A stretch of DNA of 64,000 nt from Diplonema papillatum (GCA_030068145.1 JAPJBO010000071.1:1-64000); one strand, 5' to 3'. Positions 10,893 through 23,605 are shown, counted from the first letter of the stretch. Notes: generated by a model not told the origin, from the letters alone. Numbers and translations: made by a program.

Positions 10893-11812
10893 AGGGGCAG
10901 CACGGTTGTGGCTATCCCACCGCTATCAAGTTACCCCAAACCCACAGTCATCTAGATCCTTCCGAATCCATCCAGCCTCCGCAAGGGTGCTGCACACTCC
11001 CTTCGTCAAAGCAGTTTCCTGCACTGCAAGAAATGGCGCCAGGTCACTTCCTGCAGCAGTTTCCCACAGTTCCTTGTGGGTAAATGCCTGCCTCAGCATG
11101 TGTCACCCCCACTCAACACATCTAGAACTTTCCGCAGTTCTTGACGGAACCGTTCTGCGAGCCAAACGGCTTTTGCTCCCAGAGCTCGTCCAGCAAGGTG
11201 GCCAGCACTCTCATTTTCTGGATGGTGTGAGGGTGGGGAGTTGTCGGGGAGGGGCCTGGATGGCTCTTGTGTGATTGCGTGAGGGTTTCTTGCCTGTTGT
11301 CGCTTGTTAGTTCTCTAACCTGCAGTTGTGGGAGGCTTGGGGCCTCCTCGGCAGCGTGGCGGGTCCTTCAGAGACCTGTCTAGGTTTCAGCATCCATTCC
11401 GTGCTTGCTTGCTCCACCTAACCCATTCTGAAGCAGAACTGACAGACCGTCACAAAATAGTTGGCGCTGCCAGTTGCCGGCCTGTCGTGACCCCTCCCTG
11501 GAAGAATGGAAGGACCGAGTCTCTGATCGAGGAGACTCACTGCAAGCAGGCAGTGGGCGCACCACGCAAGCAGAAGGAATGGAGTCCGCGGCCAGGCAGG
11601 CGGGCTTGCTGAGGGATCCGCTCGTCGGGAGGCGAGGATCCACAGCTGTGCCGCCAAGCACGCCTCCACATGGCTCTACAACGCCCCGGACGACCTGTGG
11701 ATGTCCCCAGCCGAGCTCACAGTGGCAGTGCGCTTGCAGCTGGGGATGCAGCTGCACCAGCTGGTCATATTCTGAAAAAGCCTAAATTATCAGGTAATAA
11801 AAAGACGCTCAC
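10893..11812 (+). repeat. Dispersed repeat R3, copy 1 (decayed element)
   Basis: This segment matches 40070-40900 on the opposite strand over nearly its full length. Landmarks are gggcagcac at the start, a block with tctagatccttccgaatcca, a block with cattttctggatggtgtgag, and the common end near ggtcatattctgaaaa followed by an A-rich tail. A reading frame near the 3' end reads AKHASTWLYNAPDDLW and ends QLVIF-stop. The other copy also ends QLVIF-stop. This fits a decayed element with a conserved protein C-terminus, possibly a retroelement. Confidence 0.6.
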
Positions 11813-12204
11813 ACATAGTTATATGTACGCGGACGGAGACAAGCAAGAGGATAGACAGCTACCGCATGTCAACCCACTACGGATCAGGTGCTTAGCTGTG
11901 TAGCACGAGAAGCAGCGCTGTCATATGACACTCAGCTTACTAGTAGCTACAGCAGCGCTGTCCTGCTGAGGACTGTCCTTAGAACAGCAGCAGTAGCCAG
12001 CAGAGGTCCTGCAGGCGTACAGTCATCCTGCCGCCTTAGTCCTCTTACGCGTGCACGTATACTACTATATAGTTATACGTGCGCGAGGAGCACGTCGAGA
12101 GCAGGTGGTAGCTAAGTATGCCTCTACAGTGGACCTGTGCTACTGCATTAGGGTGTGCCCTACATGGGGTACAGACAGCGTACTGCCTTCTGCCATGGGA
12201 CAGC
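11813..12204. repeat. Homopolymer-poor low-complexity island 3
   Basis: Short-word-rich sequence as in the other islands. The string acgcgtgcacgtata at about 12048 is repeated in close form at about 12217, where the inverted arm of the next element begins. No gene is visible. Confidence 0.45.
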
Positions 12205-12732
12205 GTAGCATCCTCTACGCGTGCACGTATATTACTATATGGTACGATGCCAAAACCCCCCCCCCCCTTTGCACTAATAAATTCTTTTTTGATGTCACCC
12301 TATACTGGCCCTGAAACCCCACCTGTGTGGCCCAAAACGGTTTCCAAACGGTTTTTGGCGGGCTGAGTCGAGGTAAAGGGGTCTCTGAAGGCCCACGAAT
12401 AGGCCCAGGTGGGCCCAGGTGGGCCCCGGAGCGGGCACTCAGTGCGAGGGGGGGTGCCCCCAAAATGGGGTCATTTTCAAAGCCTCGCCACTACTCAAGC
12501 TAGTCAAACACCTTCTGGCCTCCAGCGGGAAACCCAGACTTCAAAACGACAAGATCGGCTGTGTTCCGCTGTAGATAGCCACCAGCGGGTCCTCTTGAAG
12601 CCGAAGAATGTTCTCAGGGGTCACCGATAGCCCTACTTGGCCACCCCGCCTGCAGCGCCTGCGGTGGGCAGGCACACGTTGTAAATAGAGTGGGTGCAGC
12701 AGGTGCACCCTGCCTAGAATCCGGCTTTACCA
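12205..12732 (+). repeat. Left arm of the long-TIR element
   Basis: Inverted counterpart of 13252-13745. It carries a run of about 13 C near 12250 and the GC-rich block ggcccaggtgggcccaggtg near 12403. The outer limit grades into the low-complexity island, so the end is approximate. Confidence 0.75.
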
Positions 12733-12838
12733 GCAATACTAATTAAGAATTAAGGTTGACCCAGAAAAACGGAAACTAAGAGAGGAGAAAATGCCAAAGA
12801 TCACGGGTCTGGAGTTCGTGGAGTGATCGGTGAGAGCA

Positions 12839-13135
12839 ATGCAGAAGTTGTCGCCGTTTCATGAGGAAACGAGACGTGGTCAGTCCTTGCAGAGACGACT
12901 CGTAGCCAGCAGGACCTTTTGCGAAAAGGTCTCTGGTGAGGACCTGATCGGTTTCTTTCTCGCCCTAATGACAGAGGAGGAGAAGGTTGCCATCTGGATG
13001 CGCCTTTCTGGTAGGCTTTCAGAAGCCTTCAACAGCCTTGACGACGAGGCGAGCCGGCGACGCATCGTGAGCGGTTTGGACTGGGCACGTGCCCGGTACA
13101 GGGCTGTTGGAATGGTCGTGGGTGACAATCTCTGA
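12839..13135 (+). CDS. Small helical protein of the long-TIR element, 98 residues
   Basis: The only substantial frame in the unique core of the element, read from ATG at 12839 (an upstream GTG at 12830 is in frame but less likely). It has balanced composition and looks all-helical, with charged segments. Residues about 40-90 (motifs ALMTEEEKVAIWMRL, then SRRRIVSGLDWARARYRA) have the rhythm of a small helix-turn-helix protein. There is a loose resemblance to TrpR-type domains, where a T-x-x-E-x helix precedes an R-x-I-x-x-x-L recognition region. That is a by-eye impression only. If real it could bind the element's arms. No catalytic residues of a known transposase are visible. Confidence 0.5.
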   Translation: MQKLSPFHEETRRGQSLQRRLVASRTFCEKVSGEDLIGFFLALMTEEEKVAIWMRLSGRLSEAFNSLDDEASRRRIVSGLDWARARYRAVGMVVGDNL

Positions 13136-13251
13136 AAGAACCGGGGAAAGGCTGCCGAGATTAGCGTTGGCGGACAGTCGTCATCTTGGTTCTTTTGCAT
13201 TTTTCCACCTTATATTCTGCGTTTTCCTTGTAAGCACTGTGTCTCAAAAGC

Positions 13252-13745
13252 GGGTGAAGCCGGATTCTAGGCAGGGTGCACTTGCATACCACACATTCTA
13301 AGCGTGTGCCTGCCCACTGCTGGCGCTGCACACATGGGGCTAACTGTGACCCCCGAGAGCATTCTTCGGCTTCAAGAGGACCCGCTGGTGGCTATCTACG
13401 GCTGAACACAGCCGATCTTGTCGTTTTGAAGTCTGGGTTTCCCGCTGGAGGCCAGAAGGTGTTTGACTAGTTTGAGTAGTGGCGAGGCCCGAAAACGACC
13501 CCATTTTTGGGGGCTCTCCCCCTCGCGCTGAGTGCCCGCTCCGGGGCCCACCTGGGCCCATTCGTGGGCCTTCGGAGACCCCTTTACCTCGACTCAGCCC
13601 GTCAAAAACCGTTTGGGACTCGTTTTGGGCCACACAGATGGGGGTTCGGGGCCAGTATGGGGTGATGTTAAAAAGGTTTTTATTAGTGCAAAGGGGGGGG
13701 GGGGGGGGGTTGGCATCGTCTCATATAGATACGTATGCGTGTGAA
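13252..13745 (-). repeat. Right arm of the long-TIR element
   Basis: Reverse-complement partner of 12205-12732. It contains about 18 consecutive G near 13693 where the left arm has about 13 C. The outer end is approximate. Confidence 0.75.
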
Positions 13746-14510
13746 GCATACGTGCAGCCAGTGAGGTGCACACACTGTCCTAGACGTAGCATCACGTGGT
13801 CTGACGTTGTACGTGGGACCACAACCACTGAGTAGCACACCAGGCTGCAGTACTGTGGCACAGCTGCTACTGGAGCACTCTCTAGTGGAGAGTACCTACG
13901 TGTAAGAGGATATGTACGCCCTGTGTACTATCTCTTTCAGGTCTCTAGACCCACTACGGAGGGTAAGATGTTATCCTACTGGTGGTGAGTACCACAAACC
14001 ACCTGCTGTAAAGGAGTAATGCTACTCTCAACAGCTATCCTAACCTCCAGAAGGACTCTGTCTGGGTCCTGCGGGTTCCTGGAGTGGCTAGAGTATCCTA
14101 CAGATCCTCTTACAGCAGCTCCACGAGGTCCGGTAGATGCTGTGGAGCTCTGGGATGTGGTCATCCTGCTCTACAGCTTCTAAGGACACCCTCAGAAGGG
14201 TGGTCTGTACCACTGTATCCTGTAGGACCTGTAGGACTAGTGGATGAGACCTCTGTAGAGAGTGTCTCCACCCACGCAGAGCCTCTGTAGAGAGCTCAGC
14301 ACCTCCTAATGGGATCCTGTGGAGTACCTGTGGGATCTACTGTAGCTAGGCTGAGTACGTGCACTCACCCTGCTACCTACGGATACCCTCCAGGTCCTCG
14401 TAGGACCATTAGCACCCTATCTCAGGGCGCACATAGCTGCCAGCCAGGAGTACTCCTTGGGATGGTTAGCAGGGACGACGTCCCTGGGATGAGGACCTCC
14501 TGAGGGTGTA
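13746..14510. repeat. Homopolymer-poor low-complexity island 4
   Basis: Dense in gtagga, ctacc, ggacct and ctctgtagagag words; the last occurs twice near 14250 and 14285. A/T runs are nearly absent. No gene is supported. It ends abruptly where the sequence changes to ordinary composition beside the ferric reductase gene. Confidence 0.5.
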
Positions 14511-14630
14511 GACAGTGCAGGTTTTGCTTGTTGTTGTGGTGTGGCAGTTCTTGAAAAATAGCCAAGGAAAAGATAGAAACAGTGAAATCATGGTGTACTC
14601 TTTGGCAACTGTAAAGTTTGCCAGTGTGGA

Positions 14631-16676
14631 TCACCGAGCCCACTTCTCGATATGAAGTGGAATATGAGAGCACAATTTGCGAAAAGCACTGTGTGCAGCT
14701 TGAGAAAACGAAGTAGGACCACAGACAGCAGCAGCTGTTGGAAGCTTTGTGCAGTGTTGCTCTGCAATTTGGGGGAAGATCGGATGACCAAGACTCATCT
14801 CTATGCGATCCTGAGCAATGCCTCCAAGCAAATCCACAGAGGAACTGGTGTAGTGGACAACAACATGAAATTTCGGCAGCCTCTCCAAGAAAGGTGAAAT
14901 TTCTTTAAGCATCATGGACAAGGTTTCACTGTCCCGAACGCTCCATACAAGAACACAGTCTTGGTCAGGTCGCAAGAACTCTAGAACACTCAGGGCAAAA
15001 GTAACGCCAATGCCTCCTGCTAGTAGGACCACTTTGGTGTAGTCCTCAATTTCGAAGGTGAGGCCTCCATAAGGACCCTCGATTCGCATTTTCTGAGGCC
15101 AGGTTTTCTTATTTCTGCAGGCCTGCACTAAGCGATGAGACCAGCTGCCATGTTCATGAGCCAGCACAAAGACAAGCGAGCTTGTAGCTTTGGGACCCGT
15201 TATGATGGTGCATGGGTGGGCCTCCACAGTACTCAGACATGGAAGCACAAGCATGAGGTGGCTTCCTGGCCTAAAGTTGGTGCACTGCTTAGGCAATCTG
15301 AAAGTTAGATGAGCAATATTCATGTTACTGAAACATGTATCAATGTCTGTGAGGTGAATCTGGCTAAACCATCTCATACATGTATCAGCGATATACAGGA
15401 GCAGTGGAGGACAAAAGAGTATGAATGTCCTCAAGCCAAAACCACCATGTACAATTGTGCAGATAACTAGAGTCAGCGCCAGTGCAATGTGTGAGTTGTA
15501 GAAGAATTCCCAAATGTGTCTCCGAAGCACGGGGACTGCTAACACTGCAAGAAGTGTATGGCAAGTCCATGCCGCAATCCCAGCAGCCGGGTTGACAGAA
15601 AAGTGACCATCGGTTGTGCCAGCTGTTACAACGGAGCTGTTCAACAAAAGGTAGGTGTTGCCGCTTTCCATATAAGTCGCAAGCACACCAAGCATGTGTA
15701 GAGTGGCCGTTATCCAGGCTGCAGTCCCCACCAAACAATGAAAGGTGTGTGCTCGCTCACTTGAGGTGTTCAATAGGAGCAGGGGTGATGCTTTTTTCAA
15801 TTTCGAAAGAAACTGAAAAACAAGAAGCATTTGAGTCATTCCACCAAACGATATCCAGACAGCAATCTTCCGGTTTCGATAAGACAAAATGTCACCTGTT
15901 GCCACAATGAGCAAGATGATAACTAGAGTAATTCCAGAAGCTATAGATGCCATCTTGCCCTGATGCAAGTTGTGTGAGAAGGTGGGGTTACTTGTTTTGC
16001 AGACAGCGGCAATAATAAGGAGAACAAACAGGATGCCTTCGGCTATAAGAAGATGTGTAATAAACCCTGTAGACTGCTTGTGCACCTCGACATCACCAGT
16101 TCTCCAATTGATAAGTACAGATCCGTCCTGATAGTGATTAGCTGTAGGTAATGTGGCAGCTTGCGGAGAAGGACCTGTTGCAAACACAAGCCTTATCGCT
16201 GAGGTTGGAACTGCATAGTCATGTTCTTCCTCACCAGCCGAAATGAGGCGTGCGAATGTGGCATTCCATGTGTGATCAGCTACAGCATGGGTGAGAACTG
16301 TGATATCATCTTGATGGTCCCTAGGACAGCCCGAGTAGTCAGAACACCACGCATCAGAGCAGTGTACTGCATTATTTGTTGGATCATCCCAGCACATCCA
16401 AGCATCTGTTGCTGCCATGACAGCATGAGGACTGATTCCAAGAGCGCAATAATGCGCATTAGTACATTCTAAACTGAAGGTTGCATAGGTGTTGTTGCCT
16501 ATGCCCAGCAGCTGCCACGAAGCTTTGAATCCGACAGTGAGTGTCTGCTGCTCACTCGCAAAGTTATGCCCTACCACAGCTCCTTCAGAAAGCAGATTTA
16601 GTGGCACAGTGGATGCATCGGCTGCCAATAGGCAAAGAACCACCACACTTTGTACATGATGGTGCCTCCCCACCAT
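14631..16676 (-). CDS. DOMON-ferric reductase-like transmembrane oxidoreductase
   Basis: Predicted membrane flavocytochrome that moves electrons from NAD(P)H through FAD and two hemes to ferric iron or another acceptor across a membrane. The frame is intronless. I take the ATG at 16676 (681 residues) because it starts a clean signal peptide; an upstream in-frame ATG at 16715 would give 694. Counting from the longer form: DOMON-like ectodomain ~45-185 with paired Cys; membrane helices from ~220 on; heme ligands H326/H340 and H409/H423, both H-x13-H as in FRE-type reductases; FAD motif HPCTI at 500; nucleotide motif GGIGVT at 567; C-terminal CGP at 665. All core motifs are intact. A (GT)n tract lies just upstream. 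Substrate is inferred from family only; a superoxide-producing NOX role is less likely because of the second heme spacing. Confidence 0.9.
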   Translation of the reverse strand: MVGRHHHVQSVVVLCLLAADASTVPLNLLSEGAVVGHNFASEQQTLTVGFKASWQLLGIGNNTYATFSLECTNAHYCALGISPHAVMAATDAWMCWDDPTNNAVHCSDAWCSDYSGCPRDHQDDITVLTHAVADHTWNATFARLISAGEEEHDYAVPTSAIRLVFATGPSPQAATLPTANHYQDGSVLINWRTGDVEVHKQSTGFITHLLIAEGILFVLLIIAAVCKTSNPTFSHNLHQGKMASIASGITLVIILLIVATGDILSYRNRKIAVWISFGGMTQMLLVFQFLSKLKKASPLLLLNTSSERAHTFHCLVGTAAWITATLHMLGVLATYMESGNTYLLLNSSVVTAGTTDGHFSVNPAAGIAAWTCHTLLAVLAVPVLRRHIWEFFYNSHIALALTLVICTIVHGGFGLRTFILFCPPLLLYIADTCMRWFSQIHLTDIDTCFSNMNIAHLTFRLPKQCTNFRPGSHLMLVLPCLSTVEAHPCTIITGPKATSSLVFVLAHEHGSWSHRLVQACRNKKTWPQKMRIEGPYGGLTFEIEDYTKVVLLAGGIGVTFALSVLEFLRPDQDCVLVWSVRDSETLSMMLKEISPFLERLPKFHVVVHYTSSSVDLLGGIAQDRIEMSLGHPIFPQIAEQHCTKLPTAAAVCGPTSFSQAAHSAFRKLCSHIPLHIEKWAR

Positions 16677-16810
16677 GCGTGTGAGCTCAGCCCCTGGTGT
16701 TAATTTTTCCTGCATGTTTATTGTGTGTTCGAAGGGGGAGTACCAAAAGGGGGCAAACGGTGCGGCCTGCGTTTGTCAAATTTTCCTTACCCCTCCAACC
16801 TCAAGCTTGC

Positions 16811-18984
<2,174 letters not shown>

Positions 18985-19246
18985 AATGTGCGAACATTCC
19001 AAAGCTTCGTGGCGGCAAAATATGCCGCGGAAGCCTCGGAGACGATCTAAAACGTTGATTCCTGCCGGTTTCTCATATGTTCAAGCGTGCTGTACTGTGA
19101 GTTATCCCATTCTCGCATATTCTCGCACGTGCGAGAATATGCGAGAATCATGCGAGAATTGCGAGAATATGCGAGAATTTTGCGAATCGGCCCCCAATAC
19201 GAGAATATGCGAGAATACGAGTCGTATCGGATGTATGCCTAGGGCT
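18985..19246 (-). mobile_element. Inverted left-end fragment of the TIR element
   Basis: Reverse complement of about 8762-9002. It shares aagcctcggagacgatctaa and ttgattcctgccggtttctc, the attctcgcat clusters in both orientations, and the terminal cggatgtatgcctaggg at 19228-19244. The interior that should follow is not adjacent; it starts at 20026 in the other relative orientation. Confidence 0.7.
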
Positions 19247-20025
19247 AAGTTGGATGGAAACACCATTTCTACTAGTTTTTTCGAAATATGGAAACGGAAA
19301 CGGAAACGGAAACGTTTCCGTTTCTTTTAAAAGAAACGCCGGAAGGCTCCTCATGCTGAGGGGTCCTATAGGATACCACTTCGCGGGTCCTTCTGTGTCT
19401 GTCTGGTGTCCGTTTCCAGCCAAAATTTGGCTCTCCTTTCAGAGGGCGGGATCACCTTCTTCTTTTGATCGACCAGTGGGCACTTTCTCTTCCTCCGTCT
19501 TCTAGCGGGCTCTTTGACTCTTCAGGGACCTTCCTGGGCTGTTCTTCGACTTGGCTCGGCCCCTTCTTGTGTGTCGTCGCAGTCACGTTGTGCAGAGCAG
19601 TCGCTGAAGCTCGCCGCTTTCTTTCGTCGGCGATCTGACACGAGCAAATAGGTAACCACAAGCTACTGATGCAGAATGTCGTCACATGTGGATGCTGAGG
19701 TTCTCTGATACCAGATTCCGCTCTTCTGTGCCTACCACTTTTTCTTCTGCTGCTTCCAACCTACGTTTACTTGTATTGGCGGCCGTGCCGAGTGGGGCTT
19801 TTTGAATCTGTTGTCCTCGACTGCATTGTCGGTGGAGTTCTTCCTGCCGTCGCTGTCTATGCTCCGACAACACCGCCCGATGGTGCCCCTGCCGGTGACG
19901 GTTGTCCTACGACGGAGCAGGGCCGGCGGCATGCCGCGGAACTTGTCCACGCGACCCAGGCTACGCCAATGCAACATAAGGACAAACAGTAACTAAAGGT
20001 AACCTGAACCAATTTGGACGCGTTT
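19247..20025. other. Sequence separating two pieces of the TIR element
   Basis: No gene recognised. It contains tandem ggaaac units that run into a perfect 22-bp palindrome at 19303-19324. It may be an insertion into, or flanking DNA between, two element fragments. Confidence 0.4.
19303..19324. repeat. Perfect 22-bp palindrome in a GGAAAC array
   Basis: Tandem GGAAAC units from about 19290 meet their inverted form at 19313/19314. The result is a 22-bp perfect palindrome able to form a cruciform. A second short inverted pair (tttcttttaaaagaaa) follows at 19321-19336. Confidence 0.85.
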
Positions 20026-20925
20026 CGGCTGGGCCTCCGAACTTCTCAAGCTGCTGCTTTCTCTGTGTAGTGAACTTTCCTTTCCTCCTCTGCCTTCACT
20101 GCCACAGTTCGTTTCGTGTGTTTGTGGATGCAGGCTTTCAAGCTGTTTATGAACTCGGGAACCGAATTTGCTTTTGCTTTTTAGCGTTATTTGAGGATTA
20201 GGTCTCCTTGACTCGCTGTCGCTGGGCTCGCTAGATGCCAAGGGCTCGCTCGATGCCAAGGGCTCGCTAGATGCCAAGGGCTTGTAGATGCCAAGGGCTC
20301 GCTAGATGCCAAGGGCTTGTAGATGCCAAGGGCTTGCTAGATGCCAAGGGCTCGCTAGATGCCAAGGGCTTGTAGATGCCAAGGGCTCGCTAGATGCCAA
20401 GGGCTTGTAGATGCCAAGGGCTTGCTAGATGCCAAGGGCTCGCGGACGTACCTGCGGACCGCTGCCATCCAGAGAGCCTGCAACCTAATAATGCACCTGA
20501 AAACGGCCCCGAGGCCAATATTCAAAGAGCCGGTGCCTCCTAAGTCAGCAACTGAATGGTACCCGCCAGCTTCACGAAACGAGCTGTGGCAGAGGATATC
20601 GTAGAAGAAAACACAAGAAGCCGCAGCGGAGAAGTTGCAGGCACGGTGGCGGACGGAGCACTTGTTGTGAAGCCTGGTTTCGACCATTATTCAAGCATTG
20701 AAAGCAATACCATGGAGCAACCAGAGTTGTTGTTGACAACTCTGGTAGTTTAGTGTGTGGAGGTGTCCTTGTAAGCAGGACACAATGCCAGCTACAAAGC
20801 TGCAGTTGATCTTCACTTGGTATTCCTGTCGGAGCCTTGAATACGGGTCAAATACATGGTTCTTGAGCGGTTTACACATTCTCGTATTTCATTCGTATCA
20901 TTCTCGCATGCGAGAATATGCGAGA
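20026..20925 (+). mobile_element. Second copy of the TIR element, interior and truncated right end
   Basis: It matches 9003-9710 in the same orientation, from gggcctccgaacttctc to the subterminal cattctcgcatgcgagaat. The match stops at about 20925, where the terminal cctaggcat end is missing. A minus-strand segment is shared by both copies as peptide (CKPLKNHVFDPYSRLRQEY), but it is not clearly a gene. An internal minisatellite has expanded within this copy. Confidence 0.75.
20226..20440 (+). repeat. 16/18-bp minisatellite inside the TIR element
   Basis: Twelve copies of atgccaaggg, spaced by either ctcgctag or cttgtag, giving 16- to 18-bp units. The homologous place in copy 1 (about 9208-9228) has only one to two units (gattccaaggg), so this array expanded after the copies diverged. 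Confidence 0.9.
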
Positions 20926-21341
20926 GGGGGGGTTGGCATTTACCCATATGCATGTTGATCTCTTCCCTCGCCCTGCATTTCAATGAACAAACGAAAAACG
21001 CAAGAGAAATCACATGTCTTTCGCGAAAGATTTTCACAGCTACTTACACTTTGTAACAGAGGAACGAAGAGGCAGGAATGAAGGGCGGCCGCCAGGATGC
21101 AATGACTTGCCTTTTGGTGAAAAATATGCTTTGGATGCTTGGACATTGCTACAGTATGTCCAACACTTTTAACAACAGAGTCACAGACCTCATGTCGGTG
21201 GAGTCATTTGGCGGTGATAGTGGTGGTAGCGGTGGTGTGCCCTTTCCGCTTGTTGGCAACAGCACTTTTTGCAAGAGCTGTAGTTGGTACTGAGTGCCGA
21301 AACCTGGGCGAGTATTGTTCACTTATTCCCCAGCAGCACTT
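20926..21341. other. Intergenic, nothing recognised
   Basis: This is the 3' flank of the minus-strand EF-hand gene. Short frames only, without domains. A ggtggt-rich patch is at 21211-21240. Confidence 0.4.
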
Positions 21342-23605
21342 TCAATTGATGTGCACGCGCAGGATGTCTTTGACACCTTGTTTCCGGAGTTGTGTCTTGA
21401 TCTTGGCCACGTCATCGCCGAGGCCAATGTCGTCGATAAGACACTCGATAGTCTGAGTGCCGTCGATGTGTGTAACACACACGCGCCGATTTGCCGTGTT
21501 CTCCGCCCAGCCACTTCCCCCTGCAAGCTTCCACGCATTGCGGACCATCAGCTCGAAGTACCGATCATCGTCAATTCCAGCAGATAAATCTTTGTAGTAA
21601 TCCAAAAACTCGTCTTCGGTGATGACATCATCACCATTGCGGTCCCAGTCACTCGCAAAGTCACGCATTACTTCTTCGGGTGTTTTGACCCCCGTAAGCA
21701 CATCAGGGTGCTCGGTGACATTGTATATGCGAAGCAGGTCGTTGATGGTTGTCTTCCGGTCAGCGTCCTTGTCGAGGCGTGTGAAGGCCTTCCTGACAAT
21801 ATCCGCGCGTTGTTGCGGCATCTTACCTCGGATGCCAACAAGGAACTCAGTAATCGAAATGGTGCCAGTGTTGTTCGAGTCGAAGAAGTGGAAAACGGTG
21901 TCAAGCTCGTCTTTCGACAAGTCGACACCATAGTGCCGGAGGCCCTCATCAAGTTCAATCTTTTCGAGCTTCCTGTTCCCATTATCGTCCATCATTCGCA
22001 GGATGCGGGTCAGCGTCCGAATGCCATTCTTCCCTCCACGGGCGAGTACCTGGTCGGTGACCAGCTTCAGCGCATTTCGACACGCAGGGCTTGCCTTCGG
22101 TACCTTTTTCACTCCAAACAACCCATAGCAAAGCTCTTTGACATCAAGGACGCCTCGGTCGTGCTTGTCATATCGGTCGAATAGTGCCATCAATACGTGC
22201 TGTGCATGTTTTTTGACTTATTCTCTTCTCTCGCACATTTAGAAAGGCAAAATGGATAGCATGTCCCGGTGGGTGCTTGCTTGTTCTAGGTACTCGGCTC
22301 TACCCTCATGCACAATCGGTGTGCGTCCTCGCTTATCTTGGTATTTTGTCCTCCCTGCATCCCTTCAATGCAACTCCAGTGCTTTGACTCGCATCCTTCA
22401 GTCGCCTTCTCGTAGGCACGAGCTCTCATTCCAAAGTCAGTCAGAACAAAAACCTGCCCTTGAACAGCCTCGATTGCTGCAGACCACCATTGCGAGAACA
22501 CATTCTTCAGGTTGTCAAAAAAGCATGCTGACCGGTAGCAGGAACTGCGTTCATCAGATCGCCACTGTTGATGGATGAAGGATGGTTCCTGATTGGAAGG
22601 GCAACCTTAGCCAGGGTTGTGTAAGTGTTTGCCTGCTCCGACGATGGCCGTCCCGGCAACAAGTCGTAGCTCCGCTGGACCAGCACACAAAGCGGAACCT
22701 CTACCTTAGCAAACGAAGTGGAACCCACCTTTTATTAAGTACTCCCTTCGCTTCGTATGCTATCCCCCTAAACACACCCCCCGACTGAGGAGTCAGGGTT
22801 TCACGGGGGCTACGGGGGTGAACTCCGGTTTGCGGACAGTGTTGGGAACGTTTCCTCGTATGTATGTCTGAATTTTGACAACGAAGAAATTGAGCAGAAT
22901 GAAGCAGAAAGCGGGCACACCTCGTCAGTGCAGCAATTCAACTTTCGCATCGCGTTGAGGAAGGCAGATGCAGTGATAGTTCCATCATGCTGTGAAGTGT
23001 GCAGGGTTGTTGGTCTCAGCCATTCTGATGGTTTATGCATGAAACGCTGCTGGTGGCAGCTGCGAGTCTGGTTGTCAAGAATGCAACAAAGCGATTAATC
23101 AAAAGATTTGCTTTTTTTGAGGCGGTTATAGCGGAAGATTTGCTGCATGAAAGCCAGAAACCGTACACCGCGAGAGTAGGAGAAAGTAGAAAGGGAAACT
23201 AGAGTTTTCGTTGACCGCACTACCCTGAGCCCAAATCCTGGACGTGGGTTCAGGTGGCAAATTTGGCAAATGATCATGATCAGAAGGTCCTACTTGGGCG
23301 GTTCAGTTTCCTCACAGATTGCATGTGGCTAAAAATAAAAAGCAATCAGCAATACGCCTCGCTGACCATGGAACTACTGCTGCAGAACGTACCTGGACAA
23401 GGTCGAAACCTTTGAATGTCTGAACGAGAGCTGCAGCTTCTTGATGTGGCTCACCAAAGCCTGTCTTTAGGTCGAACTTTTTCCGTATTAGGTTCTCGAG
23501 CTCATCGATCTGTTGTGTTAAGTCATGTACCGCCAGACTCCTGAGAAGAGAGATGTAATCAACCAGCTGCCATTCTTCACAGGGAGGGCGGCTTTCTGCA
23601 TTCAT
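21342..23605 (-). CDS. Calcyphosin-like EF-hand calcium-binding protein, 3 exons
   Basis: My model joins three minus-strand exons, 23605-23393, 22989-22921 and 22199-21342, all in phase 0 with GT-AG introns, giving 379 residues. The middle exon (23 codons, HDGTITASAFLNAMRKLNC and on) was found because it completes an EF-hand split by introns. EF-type loops lie near residues 70, 105, 165, 200 and 275. The clearest are DSNNTGTISITE and DRNGDDVITEDE; another (DKDADRKTTIND) is degenerate. The C-terminal tail (THIDGTQTIECL, ending ILRVHIN) matches the conserved tail of calcyphosin-like proteins common in flagellated protists. The likely role is calcium sensing, perhaps ciliary. The ATG at 23605 is the first good start; an earlier exon cannot be excluded. 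Confidence 0.85.

Larger units (their letters stand above)
12205..13745 (+). mobile_element. Long-terminal-inverted-repeat element with one small ORF
   Basis: Two arms of about 0.5 kb, at 12205-12732 and 13252-13745, are reverse complements with clear but imperfect identity. Landmarks present in both are the poly-C/poly-G tract next to tttgcactaataa, ctgagtcgaggtaaagg, ggcccacgaa, ctggcctccagcgggaaacc, gcttcaagaggacccgctgg (arm orientation) and ctgcctagaatccggctt. The 519-bp core is unique and holds one small ORF (12839-13135). The structure resembles a foldback or long-TIR DNA transposon. I recognise no known transposase, so it may be non-autonomous or a novel type. No target-site duplication could be fixed. 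Confidence 0.75.
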
